Shown here in pieces: positions 16,398-24,787 of a stretch of DNA of 64,000 bases. The DNA comes from Massiliimalia sp050943535 (GTDB lineage: Bacteria; Bacillota; Clostridia; Oscillospirales; Ruminococcaceae): NCBI GenBank assembly GCA_050943535.1, contig JBMNPJ010000001.1:186001-250000 (forward strand), read 5' to 3'. Each line of letters starts with the position of its first letter. The first letter of the stretch is position 1. A program made the translations under genes and the position numbers. The notes under the pieces were generated by a model. The model made no database searches. It saw nothing but the letters and a program-made list of their open reading frames with translations, and was not told where the DNA came from.

Positions 16398-16490
16398 TTT
16401 TTGCTGTCATTTGTAGAGGACTAGTATATGTCAAAATTAAAAAGCAGCAATGTGCTTTGGTTTTGGCAGATTGAGAAAGGAAATCAAGTT

Positions 16491-16838
16491 ATGCCGTTTA
16501 TTAACACAAAATTATCATGCCAATTGTCAAAGGAAAAAGAAGGCAGCTTAAAAACCGCCTATGGAAAAATTATTTCCATGTATCCTGGAAAAAGCGAACA
16601 GTGGCTGATGCTGAATTTTGAAGATAACTGCCGGATGTATTTTGGCGGAACCAATGAACTTCCCTGTGCAGTAGTAGAAGTAAAGGTACTGGGAGACAAA
16701 GTAGATGTACCAGCTTCCGAAAAAATGACTGCAGCGATTTGCCAGACTTTGGAAGAAGAGCTGTCTATTCCGAAAGATCGGATTTATATCAATTATTTTG
16801 CAAATGTTCATTGGGGTTGGAACGGAGCAAACTTCTAA
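16491..16838 (+). CDS. MIF-like tautomerase superfamily protein
   Basis: A 115-residue homologue of macrophage migration inhibitory factor and phenylpyruvate/dopachrome tautomerases. Starting at ATG 16491 (GAAAGGA upstream) the protein begins MPFINTKL, so the catalytic Pro is at position 2 after Met removal. The lysine of PGKSEQ near 33, the FGG motif near 50, DRIYINYFANVHWGW near 97-111 and the C-terminal NGANF match MIF. Family members catalyse keto-enol tautomerisation; the natural substrate in bacteria is mostly unknown. It follows dnaJ by 93 bases and may be read from the heat-shock operon. Confidence 0.83.
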   Translation: MPFINTKLSCQLSKEKEGSLKTAYGKIISMYPGKSEQWLMLNFEDNCRMYFGGTNELPCAVVEVKVLGDKVDVPASEKMTAAICQTLEEELSIPKDRIYINYFANVHWGWNGANF

Positions 16839-16987
16839 GTTGTATTGATTTTTCAAGATAGATGCTTTTAATTTTGCTATAATTTGTTTATGTAGCACAA
16901 AGCAAATTGTTATTGAATGTGTAAAAGAAACAAAATAGACACAAATGATAACAATTTGTTTTTGTGCTTTTATTTTTGCTCATTTTA

Positions 16988-16996
16988 TGGTATAAT
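16988..16996 (+). promoter_or_regulatory. Extended -10 promoter of murA
   Basis: TGGTATAAT (16988-16996) is an extended -10 box; the -35 region is only T-rich. It lies about 30 bases before the murA start. Confidence 0.6.
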
Positions 16997-17026
16997 ACTT
17001 TTAAGAGCGACAAAGGAGAGAGCAAT

Positions 17027-18310
17027 TTGGAAAAATATATCATTCATGGCGGCAAACCATTAAAGGGAGAAGTTTCCATTAGTGGCGCGAAAAATGCAGT
17101 TGTTGCAATTTTGCCGGCTACCATTTTAGCCGATGGTCCTTGCGTTATTGAAAATATACCGAATATTAGCGATGTTTCCTACTGCGTAAAAATTTTACGC
17201 GAGATGGGTGCAGATATAAAAGTTATTAATAAATCCACTCTTGAAATTGATACCAGAAGAATTCACAGTATTGAAGTGCCGTATGAACACGCAAAACATA
17301 TGCGTGCCTCCTATTATTTTTTAGGAGCTTTACTGGGAAAATATCATAAAGCCAAGGTTGCCCTTCCAGGAGGGTGCAATTTTGGTGTCCGCCCAATTGA
17401 CCAGCATTTAAAGGGCTTTAAGTCTTTGGGGGCAGATTATACACTGGAATATGGGATGATTGACGTTGCTGCGAAAACGTTAATGGGTACCCATGTCTAT
17501 TTTGATGTGTCTTCCGTTGGTGCCACAATCAATATTATGCTCGCGGCTGTGCGCGCTGAAGGAACCACAATCATTGAAAATGCAGCAAAAGAACCTCATG
17601 TAGTAGATGTTGCAAACTTTTTAAACTCTATGGGTGCCAATATTATGGGTGCCGGAACCGATGTCATCAAAATTAAAGGCGTTGAGTCTTTGCATGGTGC
17701 AGAATATTCTGTGATTCCGGATCAGATTGAGGCAGGCACCTATATGGTTGCCGCTGCTGCTACCAAAGGAGATATTTTGGTAAAAAATGTAATTCCAAAG
17801 CATTTGGAATCCATTACTTCAAAACTGCAGAAAATTGGGTTAGAAGTAACGGAATATGACGACAGTGTACGGGTGCGGTATGTGGACGAACTTCATCATA
17901 CCAATGTGAAAACGCGCCCTCATCCAGGTTTTCCAACAGATATGCAGCCTCAGATTACCACTTTGCTGTGTTTGGCAAAAGGTACAAGCATTGTAACAGA
18001 AGGGGTATGGGATACCCGTTTTAAATATGTAGATGAGCTGTGTCGGATGGGTGCAGATATTTCTGTAGATGGTCATGTGGCGATTATTGAAGGAATTGAT
18101 GGGTTTATCAGTGCTCAGGTAAAAGCAGTGGATTTGCGTGCAGGCGCTGCAATGATTATTGCCGCTTTAAACGCAGATGGTGTTACTGAGATTGAGAATA
18201 TTTATCACGTTGAACGGGGCTATGAAAATATTGTAGAAAAACTCCGGGCATTGGGAGCAGATATTAAAAAAATCAGTAAACCGGATTTAGTGCTGGCAGA
18301 AGCTTTATAA
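17027..18310 (+). CDS. murA: UDP-N-acetylglucosamine 1-carboxyvinyltransferase
   Basis: First committed step of peptidoglycan synthesis: transfer of enolpyruvate from PEP to UDP-GlcNAc; fosfomycin target. The 427-residue product begins EKYIIHGGKPLKGEVSISGAKNA, a perfect family N-terminus, so the TTG at 17027 with AAAGGAGAG upstream is the start, although the frame extends to 16964. The catalytic cysteine is in LPGGCNFGVRPID (about Cys117); the family usually has Arg where this Leu stands, a minor variation. GFPTDMQPQ and DLRAGAAMIIAAL are also present. Confidence 0.97.
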   Translation: MEKYIIHGGKPLKGEVSISGAKNAVVAILPATILADGPCVIENIPNISDVSYCVKILREMGADIKVINKSTLEIDTRRIHSIEVPYEHAKHMRASYYFLGALLGKYHKAKVALPGGCNFGVRPIDQHLKGFKSLGADYTLEYGMIDVAAKTLMGTHVYFDVSSVGATINIMLAAVRAEGTTIIENAAKEPHVVDVANFLNSMGANIMGAGTDVIKIKGVESLHGAEYSVIPDQIEAGTYMVAAAATKGDILVKNVIPKHLESITSKLQKIGLEVTEYDDSVRVRYVDELHHTNVKTRPHPGFPTDMQPQITTLLCLAKGTSIVTEGVWDTRFKYVDELCRMGADISVDGHVAIIEGIDGFISAQVKAVDLRAGAAMIIAALNADGVTEIENIYHVERGYENIVEKLRALGADIKKISKPDLVLAEAL

Positions 18311-18576
18311 AAGTTTAATTTAAAATAAGCCTCCCATAAGCAAGTCCCTGATGGGTCAGAAAAATGTGTGTCCAAACGAGTGTTGGTGGGGTAAAGCTTA
18401 TATCAATATGATGTTATGAATGGTTTCAGGAAGCTGTTGCTAAATGGTTATTTTGCAGTGGTTTCCTGTTTTATTTTGCTGATGTTCAGAGTTTCAACCT
18501 GTGCGCTATGTTGGAGCATGGGCAGATTTTTGGAGACGAAGTGCAAAAAATACAGTAGTTTTTAAAAGGAGAAATT
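18311..18576. other. Intergenic region after murA
   Basis: About 265 bases. A 49-codon ORF at 18416-18565 would encode a peptide with a hydrophobic middle, but it has no ribosome-binding site and its end merges with the next gene's Shine-Dalgarno, so I do not call it. No clear terminator for murA is visible. Confidence 0.3.
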
Positions 18577-19371
18577 ATGGCGTTCATTTATCCTATGTGC
18601 AGTTCTTCCAAAGGAAACTGTACCTATGTAGGAAACCAGGATGAAGGCGTATTAATTGATGCCGGACTGGGAATACGGGGATTTTTAAAACATCTTTCTT
18701 TGATTGGAGTAGAGAAACAAGCGATTCGAGGGATTTTTGTTACCCACGAGCATTCCGATCATGTAAAGGGGTTAGCACGCATTCAAAAGGAATTGGATGT
18801 TCCTGTATACGCTTCTCATCGGACTTTGTCTAAACTGGCAGAGAAAGGATTTTTATGGGAGGAAGGGTTCATACAGCCTATAGACTCTCAGCCCCAACAG
18901 GTTGGCGGTTTTGCAGTGGAAGCTTTTTCTACACCTCATGACAGTGTAGAAAGTCAGGCATACCAGATACATATAGCCGGAGGAAAGACCGTTACCGTCT
19001 GCACAGACTTGGGGTATGTTACTTCCGAGATCCATGAACGGCTGGCATCCAGTGACCTGCTTTTGTTGGAAAGCAATTATGATCCCGCTATGTTGGAAAT
19101 GGGACCTTATCCTGAATTTTTAAAGCGCAGAATTGCAGGTTCCAGAGGACACCTGTCCAATACAGACTGCGGTTATGAGATTACCCGTTTGTATGAAGAA
19201 GGGGTTCGGCATTTTGTGTTAGGGCATTTGAGCGAAGAAAATAATCGTCCGGAATTGGCATATGCCAATGTGGTATCTTATTTACAGCAGGCAGGAGCAC
19301 AGGTGCAAAAGGACTTTACCCTTTGGGTTGCACCTAAAAATAATGAAGGACAAGTGGTCCCTGTTTTATAA
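18577..19371 (+). CDS. MBL-fold metallo-hydrolase (WalJ/YycJ-like)
   Basis: A 264-residue metallo-beta-lactamase-fold protein. The metal site is THEHSDH at 56-62, with further His in STPHDS and an Asp in CTDLGYV; GLGIRGFLKHL near the start is typical of YycJ. Family members act as exonuclease-like hydrolases linked to cell-wall/chromosome coordination. The start has AAAGGAG upstream. It is 11 bases before rlmH, a neighbour pair also seen in other Firmicutes, so the two are one transcript. Confidence 0.85.
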   Translation: MAFIYPMCSSSKGNCTYVGNQDEGVLIDAGLGIRGFLKHLSLIGVEKQAIRGIFVTHEHSDHVKGLARIQKELDVPVYASHRTLSKLAEKGFLWEEGFIQPIDSQPQQVGGFAVEAFSTPHDSVESQAYQIHIAGGKTVTVCTDLGYVTSEIHERLASSDLLLLESNYDPAMLEMGPYPEFLKRRIAGSRGHLSNTDCGYEITRLYEEGVRHFVLGHLSEENNRPELAYANVVSYLQQAGAQVQKDFTLWVAPKNNEGQVVPVL

Positions 19372-19382
19372 GGAGAAAAAAT

Positions 19383-19868
19383 ATGCTGACAGTAAATATT
19401 GTCTGTATTGGAAAGCTGAAAGAAAATTATTTGCGGATGGCTTGTGCGGAGTATGAAAAACGGTTGGGGGCTTTCTGTAAGTTAAATCTTGTGGAACTTC
19501 CAGAATATAAAGTGCCCAGTAATCCTTCACAGGCACAAATTGAAAAAGCCATCGAGGAAGAGGGCAAATCCATCCTGTCCCATTGTCGGCTGGGAAGCTG
19601 TTTCATGATCCCCATGTGTATTGAGGGGAAACTGCTGTCTTCCGAACAGCTGGCAGAAAAACTGGATCAAATCCCATTATCAGGAATTAGTGAAGTGAAC
19701 TTTATAATTGGAGGTTCTTTTGGTCTGTCAAAAGAAGTAAAATCTGCTGCACAGCTGAAACTTTCTATGTCACCAATGACGTTTCCTCATCAATTAGCAC
19801 GGGTGATGCTGTTAGAGCAGATTTACCGTGCATTTCAGATTAATTCCAATGGAAAGTATCACAAATAA
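19383..19868 (+). CDS. rlmH: 23S rRNA (pseudouridine1915-N3)-methyltransferase
   Basis: SPOUT-class methyltransferase that modifies the helix 69 pseudouridine of 23S rRNA in assembled ribosomes. The 161-residue product has the SAM-knot motif FIIGGSFGLS at 107-116 and the family C-terminus MTFPHQLARVMLLEQIYRA followed by a terminal KYHK. The ATG at 19383 has AAGGAG upstream. Confidence 0.95.
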   Translation: MLTVNIVCIGKLKENYLRMACAEYEKRLGAFCKLNLVELPEYKVPSNPSQAQIEKAIEEEGKSILSHCRLGSCFMIPMCIEGKLLSSEQLAEKLDQIPLSGISEVNFIIGGSFGLSKEVKSAAQLKLSMSPMTFPHQLARVMLLEQIYRAFQINSNGKYHK

Positions 19869-19965
19869 CCGTAAGATTATTGCATAATTAAGGTAAATGT
19901 TTTTTGTATATTTCGCTGATTTTTATAAAACTTTGGAAAATTCTGTGTTTTATTAACATTTGTTA

Positions 19966-19993
19966 ATGACAAAACTGGGAAAAAGTGTATAAT
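19966..19993 (+). promoter_or_regulatory. Promoter of the small RNA/micro-ORF unit
   Basis: ATGACA (19966-19971), 16-base spacer ending in TG, TATAAT (19988-19993). Transcription would start near 20000. Confidence 0.7.
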
Positions 19994-20027
19994 AGGGATT
20001 ATGATAGTAAGAAAGGAGTGCACCCCT

Positions 20028-20081
20028 ATGTTGTTTGAACTGAACAATTGCCACAATTTGACAATGGGGGGGGCATTCTAA
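20028..20081 (+). CDS. 17-residue micro-ORF
   Basis: ATG at 20028 with AAAGGAG nine bases upstream and a strong promoter 35 bases before; stop at 20079-20081. The peptide would read MLFELNNCHNLTMGGAF: no signal peptide, one Cys. It could be a leader peptide whose translation controls the terminator at 20130-20167, or the spacing may be a by-product of a structured RNA. Confidence 0.35.
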   Translation: MLFELNNCHNLTMGGAF

Positions 20082-20129
20082 ACACTCTTACCATCAAATA
20101 TTACAAAAAATATGTTTTGATAAAAAGAA

Positions 20130-20167
20130 CAGTATTCTCCTGGATAGGGGGATACTGTCTTTTTTTA
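20130..20167 (+). terminator. Terminator upstream of the second cell-wall-binding gene
   Basis: ACAGTATTCTCC pairs imperfectly with GGGGGATACTGT around TGGATA, and seven T follow. It stands between a promoter and the start codon at 20206, an attenuator position. Confidence 0.7.
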
Positions 20168-20205
20168 TGTAAAACAGGACAAAACACAAAGGAGAGAAGA
20201 AAGCT

Positions 20206-22245
20206 ATGAAAGATAGCAAAAAGCTCTTGGCTGCATTACTGGCAGTCATGATGGCGGCATCCAGCAGTGCAGTCGTATTTGCGGATGGCGTGGAGGAAAA
20301 AACAGAAGAAAAAGACACCATTACTGCAACAAACTTGACACCAGCAACTGTAGCTGCTGCTGATCCGGTTAGTGCAGGTGCGAAAGAAACTACAGTTAAG
20401 GAAATTAGTAACTCTCAGGAGTTGGCAGAAGCTATCGAAAATCAGGCCGATAATCAAATTTGGAATTTGAAAGCAGGGGAAACCTATAATCTCACTAAAG
20501 AATTGATGGATACATATCAGAACATATATATTAATGGTTCTGCTAATACTGGTTTTGTATTTCCAATTACAGCTAATAATATCACCATCAACGGTAATGG
20601 TGCTACAATTACCAGTGATTATAATCCAAATTCAGGTAACTGGGCACAGCAGAACTTTATCACCGTAGCAGGTAATGATGTTAAAATTAATAAAGTTAAA
20701 ATTAAAGCTAATCCTAATAGCTTTAAAAACGAGCAAGAAGATTATATGAATACTTGCAACAAAGCGATTGAAGTACTGGGCTCTAACTTTGAATTAACAG
20801 ATTCTACTTTGGAAAATAGCGGACCTAGAGGAAGCGGTTCTATTTATTTTGGTAATGGAGCAAACATTGGAACAGCTAAAATTACAGATGTGACTATGGA
20901 ATCATGGATCGTCGCAAAATATTTTTCTGAAGGAACCTTAACACTTACTGGAGTAACTCAGAATTTTGTAGGAAATAGTGCGGCTGGTACAGATTATTAC
21001 TTTGGTGTTGGTACAGCACCAGAGACAGAGAAAAAGGTAACCGTTACTAACCATACTATTATTGTGGATGAAAAAGTTAATCTTACAGAACAGGTTATCC
21101 CACAGTTAAAGGACAACACAACTGTAGAATTGACAAAAGGTACCTATGAAGTTGGCAAAATGCTTGATATTGCCAAGGACAATGTTACATTGAATTTAAA
21201 TGGCAGCACTATCACAGCATCTGATAGTTTTCAATATACTTATGACAATGACCGTCATTTGGTACAGGTAAGTGGTGATGATGTAACTGTAAAAAATGGC
21301 ACTATTAAAACAAAGGAAGACAATAAAAATGGTGTTAATGTATATCTGGCTACAGGTGTACATTTAAGTGATTTAACTATCGATCATAGCACCGCTTTGA
21401 CAGGTGCACCCCTGATTGTAAATGGTTCAGAGGTGACTGTTGATGGTAATTTGGGATTGATTACAGGTCAAAACTCTTGGTATGGAATTAACGTTGCAAA
21501 AGGAAAGGATGTTACAGAAACACCTAAACTGACATTTGCTGGTGGTTCTAAGATTAATTTTGAAGATAAAAGCAATAAAAATCTTGCGATTATTGAATCT
21601 GAATCAGACTCAGAAGTTTCCAGTAAATCTGAATATATTCAGGTTAATAAAGATGGTAGCATTACTTTGAAACCAAACGGCAATAATAACAACAACGGCG
21701 GCGGTTCTATCGGAGTTCCTGGAACAGGCACCCCAATCGGAACCGGTACCTGGAAACAGAGTCCAGTAGGCTGGTGGTACCAGAATGTAGACGGCACCTA
21801 TCCAGCAAACCAGTGGAAATATCTGGATTCCGGCAAAGGCTACAAAGCTTGGTATCTGTTTAACCAGAACGGTTACATCACCTTTGGCTGGCAGAAAGTA
21901 GGTAACACCTGGTACTACATGAACCGTTCCGGCGAAATGCAGACCGGCTGGCAGTTTATCAATAATAAATGGTATTACCTGAACAGCAACGGCGCTATGG
22001 CAACCGGCTGGGTAAAAGACGGCAACAAATGGTACTTCATGAACAAAGATGGTTCCATGCACTTTGGCTGGCTTAGCTGGGCAGGGTACTGGTATCATCT
22101 GGACAGCCATGGTGTAATGAGCACAGGCTGGAAACAGGTAAACGGCAAATGGTACTACATGTATGCTGAAAACGGAAGAATGGCAGCAAACACCACAACT
22201 CCTGACGGCTACCGTGTAGGTCCTGACGGCGCTTGGATTAAATAA
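20206..22245 (+). CDS. Secreted beta-helix protein with C-terminal cell-wall-binding repeats
   Basis: A 679-residue exported protein. The signal peptide is residues 1-27 (KDSKKLLAALLAVMMAA, cleavage after VVFA). Residues about 65-480 are made of Asn/Thr/Val-rich short repeats (ITINGNGATITS, VTLNLNGSTITAS, VTVKNGTIKT) typical of right-handed beta-helix, pectate-lyase-like proteins; I see no catalytic residues I can name. A Gly/Asn linker (about 485-512) leads into about 160 residues of choline-binding-type repeats (GWQKVGNTWYYMNRSGEM) ending in TPDGYRVGPDGAWIK. GGAGAGAAG precedes the ATG. Likely surface-held through the repeats, with a role in adhesion or glycan binding. Confidence 0.82.
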   Translation: MKDSKKLLAALLAVMMAASSSAVVFADGVEEKTEEKDTITATNLTPATVAAADPVSAGAKETTVKEISNSQELAEAIENQADNQIWNLKAGETYNLTKELMDTYQNIYINGSANTGFVFPITANNITINGNGATITSDYNPNSGNWAQQNFITVAGNDVKINKVKIKANPNSFKNEQEDYMNTCNKAIEVLGSNFELTDSTLENSGPRGSGSIYFGNGANIGTAKITDVTMESWIVAKYFSEGTLTLTGVTQNFVGNSAAGTDYYFGVGTAPETEKKVTVTNHTIIVDEKVNLTEQVIPQLKDNTTVELTKGTYEVGKMLDIAKDNVTLNLNGSTITASDSFQYTYDNDRHLVQVSGDDVTVKNGTIKTKEDNKNGVNVYLATGVHLSDLTIDHSTALTGAPLIVNGSEVTVDGNLGLITGQNSWYGINVAKGKDVTETPKLTFAGGSKINFEDKSNKNLAIIESESDSEVSSKSEYIQVNKDGSITLKPNGNNNNNGGGSIGVPGTGTPIGTGTWKQSPVGWWYQNVDGTYPANQWKYLDSGKGYKAWYLFNQNGYITFGWQKVGNTWYYMNRSGEMQTGWQFINNKWYYLNSNGAMATGWVKDGNKWYFMNKDGSMHFGWLSWAGYWYHLDSHGVMSTGWKQVNGKWYYMYAENGRMAANTTTPDGYRVGPDGAWIK

Positions 22246-22269
22246 GACAAAAGAATCAGCAAATCAAAA

Positions 22270-22298
22270 AGGCGAACCACAATCATTGTGGTTCGCCT
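22270..22298 (+). terminator. Terminator after the second cell-wall-binding gene
   Basis: AGGCGAACCACAA and TTGTGGTTCGCCT form a perfect 13-bp stem around TCA; a pyrimidine-rich but not pure T tail follows. Confidence 0.8.
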
Positions 22299-22354
22299 CT
22301 CTATTTCTGTCAGCGAAGAGAAAATCACCTAATATTTCCACTTAATTAACAGGG

Positions 22355-22440
22355 TGCATACCGTAGGCGATTTGCCCCGGTGCTTCGTCGGCGGCGCCGT
22401 AGGCGGTTTTCACCGGACATTATCCGGCGGGATTTACCGG
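22355..22440 (-). repeat. GC-rich hairpin repeat, copy 2
   Basis: On the minus strand this reads CCGGATAATGTCCGG, then ACCGCCTACGGCGCC, a spacer, and CGCCTACGGTATGC, matching the modules at 6881-6935. The hairpin arms are kept while the loop differs. The element overlaps the last codons of xpt by about seven bases. Confidence 0.5.
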
Positions 22441-23006
22441 AAAGTAATCACACCGTTTTCAATAGAGTCAATGATAGCCAGAGACTGTAGGTTGACACCC
22501 TGTTCCCGTAATAGTTTTCCTCCGTTTTGGAATCCTTTTTCGATCACTATTCCGCATCCGGCAAGTTTTGCACCGGACTGACGAACAATTTCCATTAAGC
22601 CTTTGAGGGCCTGCCCATGAGCTAAAAAGTCATCAATGATTAAAACATGATCTTCTGGTGTCAGGTAACGTTTTGCTACCTGTACATCAAACTGAATTCC
22701 TCTGGTATAAGACAGAACAGGAACTGTATACAGTTCGCCGTCCAGATTTTTTGATTTGGTCTTTTTGGCAAATACCAAATCGGCATTTCCAAAATACTGT
22801 GCGGTAATGGCAGCAATACCAATTCCAGAAGCTTCGATGGTCAGAATTTTATTGATAGAAGGGTCGGGGAAAACACGGCGAAATTCCTTTCCGATTTCTT
22901 GAATCAAAGTGATGTCCATACAATGGTTTAAAAAGCTGTCTACCTTTAAAACATTGCCTTCTTTGATTTTTCCGTCTTTTAAAATACGTTCCTTTAATAA
23001 TTCCAT
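22434..23006 (-). CDS. xpt: Xanthine phosphoribosyltransferase
   Basis: Salvages xanthine to XMP with PRPP. The 190-residue product starts MELLKERILKDGKIKEGNVLK, the usual Xpt N-terminus; the PRPP loop is VLIIDDFLAHGQALKG at 121-136. The frame extends eight codons upstream, but the ATG at 23006 has GGAG upstream and fits the family length. It is transcribed divergently from the riboswitch-controlled permease and has its own promoter. Confidence 0.95.
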   Translation of the reverse strand: MELLKERILKDGKIKEGNVLKVDSFLNHCMDITLIQEIGKEFRRVFPDPSINKILTIEASGIGIAAITAQYFGNADLVFAKKTKSKNLDGELYTVPVLSYTRGIQFDVQVAKRYLTPEDHVLIIDDFLAHGQALKGLMEIVRQSGAKLAGCGIVIEKGFQNGGKLLREQGVNLQSLAIIDSIENGVITFR

Positions 23007-23050
23007 ACCGCAAAGCGCTCCTTTTTTCACAGGTTTTTATATATTCCAAA

Positions 23051-23079
23051 ATTATACCATCTTTTTTTCGTCTTGACAA
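23051..23079 (-). promoter_or_regulatory. Promoter of xpt
   Basis: On the minus strand TTGTCA (23079-23074), 17-base spacer ending TGG, TATAAT (23056-23051). I see no purine aptamer between it and xpt. Confidence 0.82.
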
Positions 23080-23181
23080 TGCAAAAACAGCATATTTTTT
23101 GGAAAATTTAGAAGGGTTTTTATCCAAAAAATCGATATTTTACAAAATAGCAAGAAAAAGATAGAAAAAAGTACAAATTTG

Positions 23182-23190
23182 TGATATACT
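23182..23190 (+). promoter_or_regulatory. Extended -10 promoter of the purine riboswitch transcript
   Basis: TGATATACT gives TGn plus TATACT at 23185-23190; the -35 is weak. It lies about 12 bases before the aptamer. Confidence 0.55.
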
Positions 23191-23201
23191 AAACTCATTA
23201 A

Positions 23202-23273
23202 ATATGCGTATAATTTCAGCGATATGGGCTGTAAGTTTCTACCGGATGGCCATTCTGTCCGACTACGCATGCA
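23202..23273 (+). promoter_or_regulatory. Purine (guanine-class) riboswitch aptamer
   Basis: The three-way junction core is plain: P1 ATGCG/CGCAT (23204-23208 with 23266-23270), the J1/2 TATAATTTC, GATATGG, the J2/3 GTTTCTACC, and GACTACGC at the 3' side. The specificity base in GACTAC is C, which selects guanine/hypoxanthine/xanthine; adenine aptamers have T there. The expression platform between 23274 and 23400 is not fully resolved; a hairpin TCCCTGTTT/AAACGGGA (about 23297-23323) is one element. It controls the permease at 23409. Confidence 0.95.
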
Positions 23274-23408
23274 ATGGAGCAGCATGATGGAGTGTCCCTG
23301 TTTTAATACAGAAACGGGAAAGATGATGTCAGGCTGTTTTCTTTTGCTGTTGTGAGAACGGTTTCAGCTCCTATGGTGAAAGTGCGCTGTATGTGAAGGA
23401 GCTGTATT

Positions 23409-24728
23409 ATGAAAGAACAAGAAGGAAGCATCTATCGGCTGGAAGGGCGAGTACCTCTGGCGAAAGCGATTCCCCTTGGAATTCAGCATGTGCTGGCAAT
23501 GTTTTTAGGAAACGTGTCTCCTCTGCTGATTGTATGTGGTATGCTGGAAATGGAAATTGGCTTGAAAACCAGCCTGATCCAAAATGCCATGTTTATTGCA
23601 GGTGTCATCACCTTAATTCAGCTGTATCCAATTTGGAAAGTAGGCTGTGGTCTTCCAGTTGTTATGGGAACCAGTTCTGGTTTTATCGGAACCTGTAAAG
23701 CCATTGGAGCGACCTATGGATATGGTGCAATTATCGGGGCGTCTTTAACCGGTGCGCTGCTGGAAATTGTATTGGGCTTTTTTATTAAACCTTTGAAAAA
23801 ATTGTTTCCGCCGGTAGTAACCAGCCTGGTAATTATGTCTATTGGTTTGTCTTTGCTGCCAGTAGGGGTAAAATATTTTGCAGGCGGAGCAGGAACTGCT
23901 GATTTTGGAAGCTGGAAACATTTGTTGGTAGGAACCATTGTAGTCATTGTTATTTTGATCTGCAAACAGTTCACCAAAGGTTTCATCAGTGTTTCCGCAA
24001 TTTTGATTGGGATTGTAGTAGGATATATTGTGGCAATCTGCCTGAATATGGTGGATTTCCAGCCAGTTGCAGATGCGGCATGGTTCAGCCTTCCTAAGTT
24101 TATGCCAGTAAAAATGGAATTCCATTGGCAGGCAATGGTTGCTATGGGCATTATGTTTGTAGCTACCGCTGTAGAAACTGTCGGTGATATTTCCGGTATT
24201 ACCAACGGCGGATTGGATCGGGAACCAACTGACAACGAACTGTCCGGCGGTGTAATCGCAGACGGTGTAGGCAGCTTGGTTGCAGCAATTTTCGGTGTTC
24301 TTCCAAACACCTCTTTCAGCCAGAATGTAGGTTTGGTTGCAGTTACCAAAGTAGTAAACCGCTTCTGCATTATGACTGGTGCAGTATTTTTGGTATTGTG
24401 CGGATTTATTCCTAAATTGTCCGCAATCTTTTCTGTAATGCCTCAGTCTGTTTTGGGCGGTGCAGCAGTTATCATGTTTGCTATGATTTTGGTAAGCGGT
24501 ATGACTTCTCTCCAGCGTGAAAAACTGGATGGCAGAAACGGAATGATTGTTGCTATGGCTTTGGGTCTTGGTGTAGGAATTGGTATGGTTCCAGAATCTT
24601 TGGCACAGATGCCAGAATGGGTGAACCAGATTTTCGCTCAGAATGGTATTATCATGACCTTTGTCATTGCTACTGTATTAAATCTGATTCTTCCAAAAGA
24701 TAAAGAAGAGGATCAGCAGGAAAAATAA
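23409..24728 (+). CDS. pbuX: Xanthine/uracil-type nucleobase permease (NCS2 family)
   Basis: A 439-residue membrane transporter of the nucleobase:cation symporter-2 family with about 12-14 hydrophobic segments. Visible family marks: GIQHVLAMFLGNVSPLL near 28, VMGTSSGFIGTCKAIG near 85, and the NTSFSQNVGLVAVTKV signature near 299. The guanine-class riboswitch upstream and the divergent xpt point to xanthine or a related purine; I use pbuX on that basis. AAGGAG lies before the ATG. Confidence 0.9.
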   Translation: MKEQEGSIYRLEGRVPLAKAIPLGIQHVLAMFLGNVSPLLIVCGMLEMEIGLKTSLIQNAMFIAGVITLIQLYPIWKVGCGLPVVMGTSSGFIGTCKAIGATYGYGAIIGASLTGALLEIVLGFFIKPLKKLFPPVVTSLVIMSIGLSLLPVGVKYFAGGAGTADFGSWKHLLVGTIVVIVILICKQFTKGFISVSAILIGIVVGYIVAICLNMVDFQPVADAAWFSLPKFMPVKMEFHWQAMVAMGIMFVATAVETVGDISGITNGGLDREPTDNELSGGVIADGVGSLVAAIFGVLPNTSFSQNVGLVAVTKVVNRFCIMTGAVFLVLCGFIPKLSAIFSVMPQSVLGGAAVIMFAMILVSGMTSLQREKLDGRNGMIVAMALGLGVGIGMVPESLAQMPEWVNQIFAQNGIIMTFVIATVLNLILPKDKEEDQQEK

Positions 24729-24787
24729 AAGCAGAAATGCTGATATAGATGGACGGTAGTTTGTATCGTCTGCGGCAGGACTCCCGG

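Larger units (their letters stand above)
20000..20167 (+). ncRNA. Candidate structured leader RNA or small RNA with embedded micro-ORF
   Basis: From the promoter's expected start to the terminator this is about 165 bases. GAGTGCACCCC (20016-20026) can pair with GGGGGGCATTC (20069-20079) with a single A.G mismatch and one wobble; outside it GTAAG (20007-20011) can pair with CTTAC (20087-20091). Inside the loop TTGTT/AACAA and ATTG/CAAT form two short hairpins, giving a junction-like fold. The pairing buries the GAG of the AAAGGAG ribosome site and puts the ATG of a 17-codon ORF in the loop. It ends at a terminator 38 bases before the next gene, so it could be a cis-acting attenuator. I match it to no riboswitch class I know. 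Confidence 0.45.

Noticed and set aside
18416..18565. 49-codon ORF between murA and the WalJ-like gene, with a hydrophobic centre
   Set aside because: No ribosome-binding site or promoter, and its end runs up to the next gene's Shine-Dalgarno.
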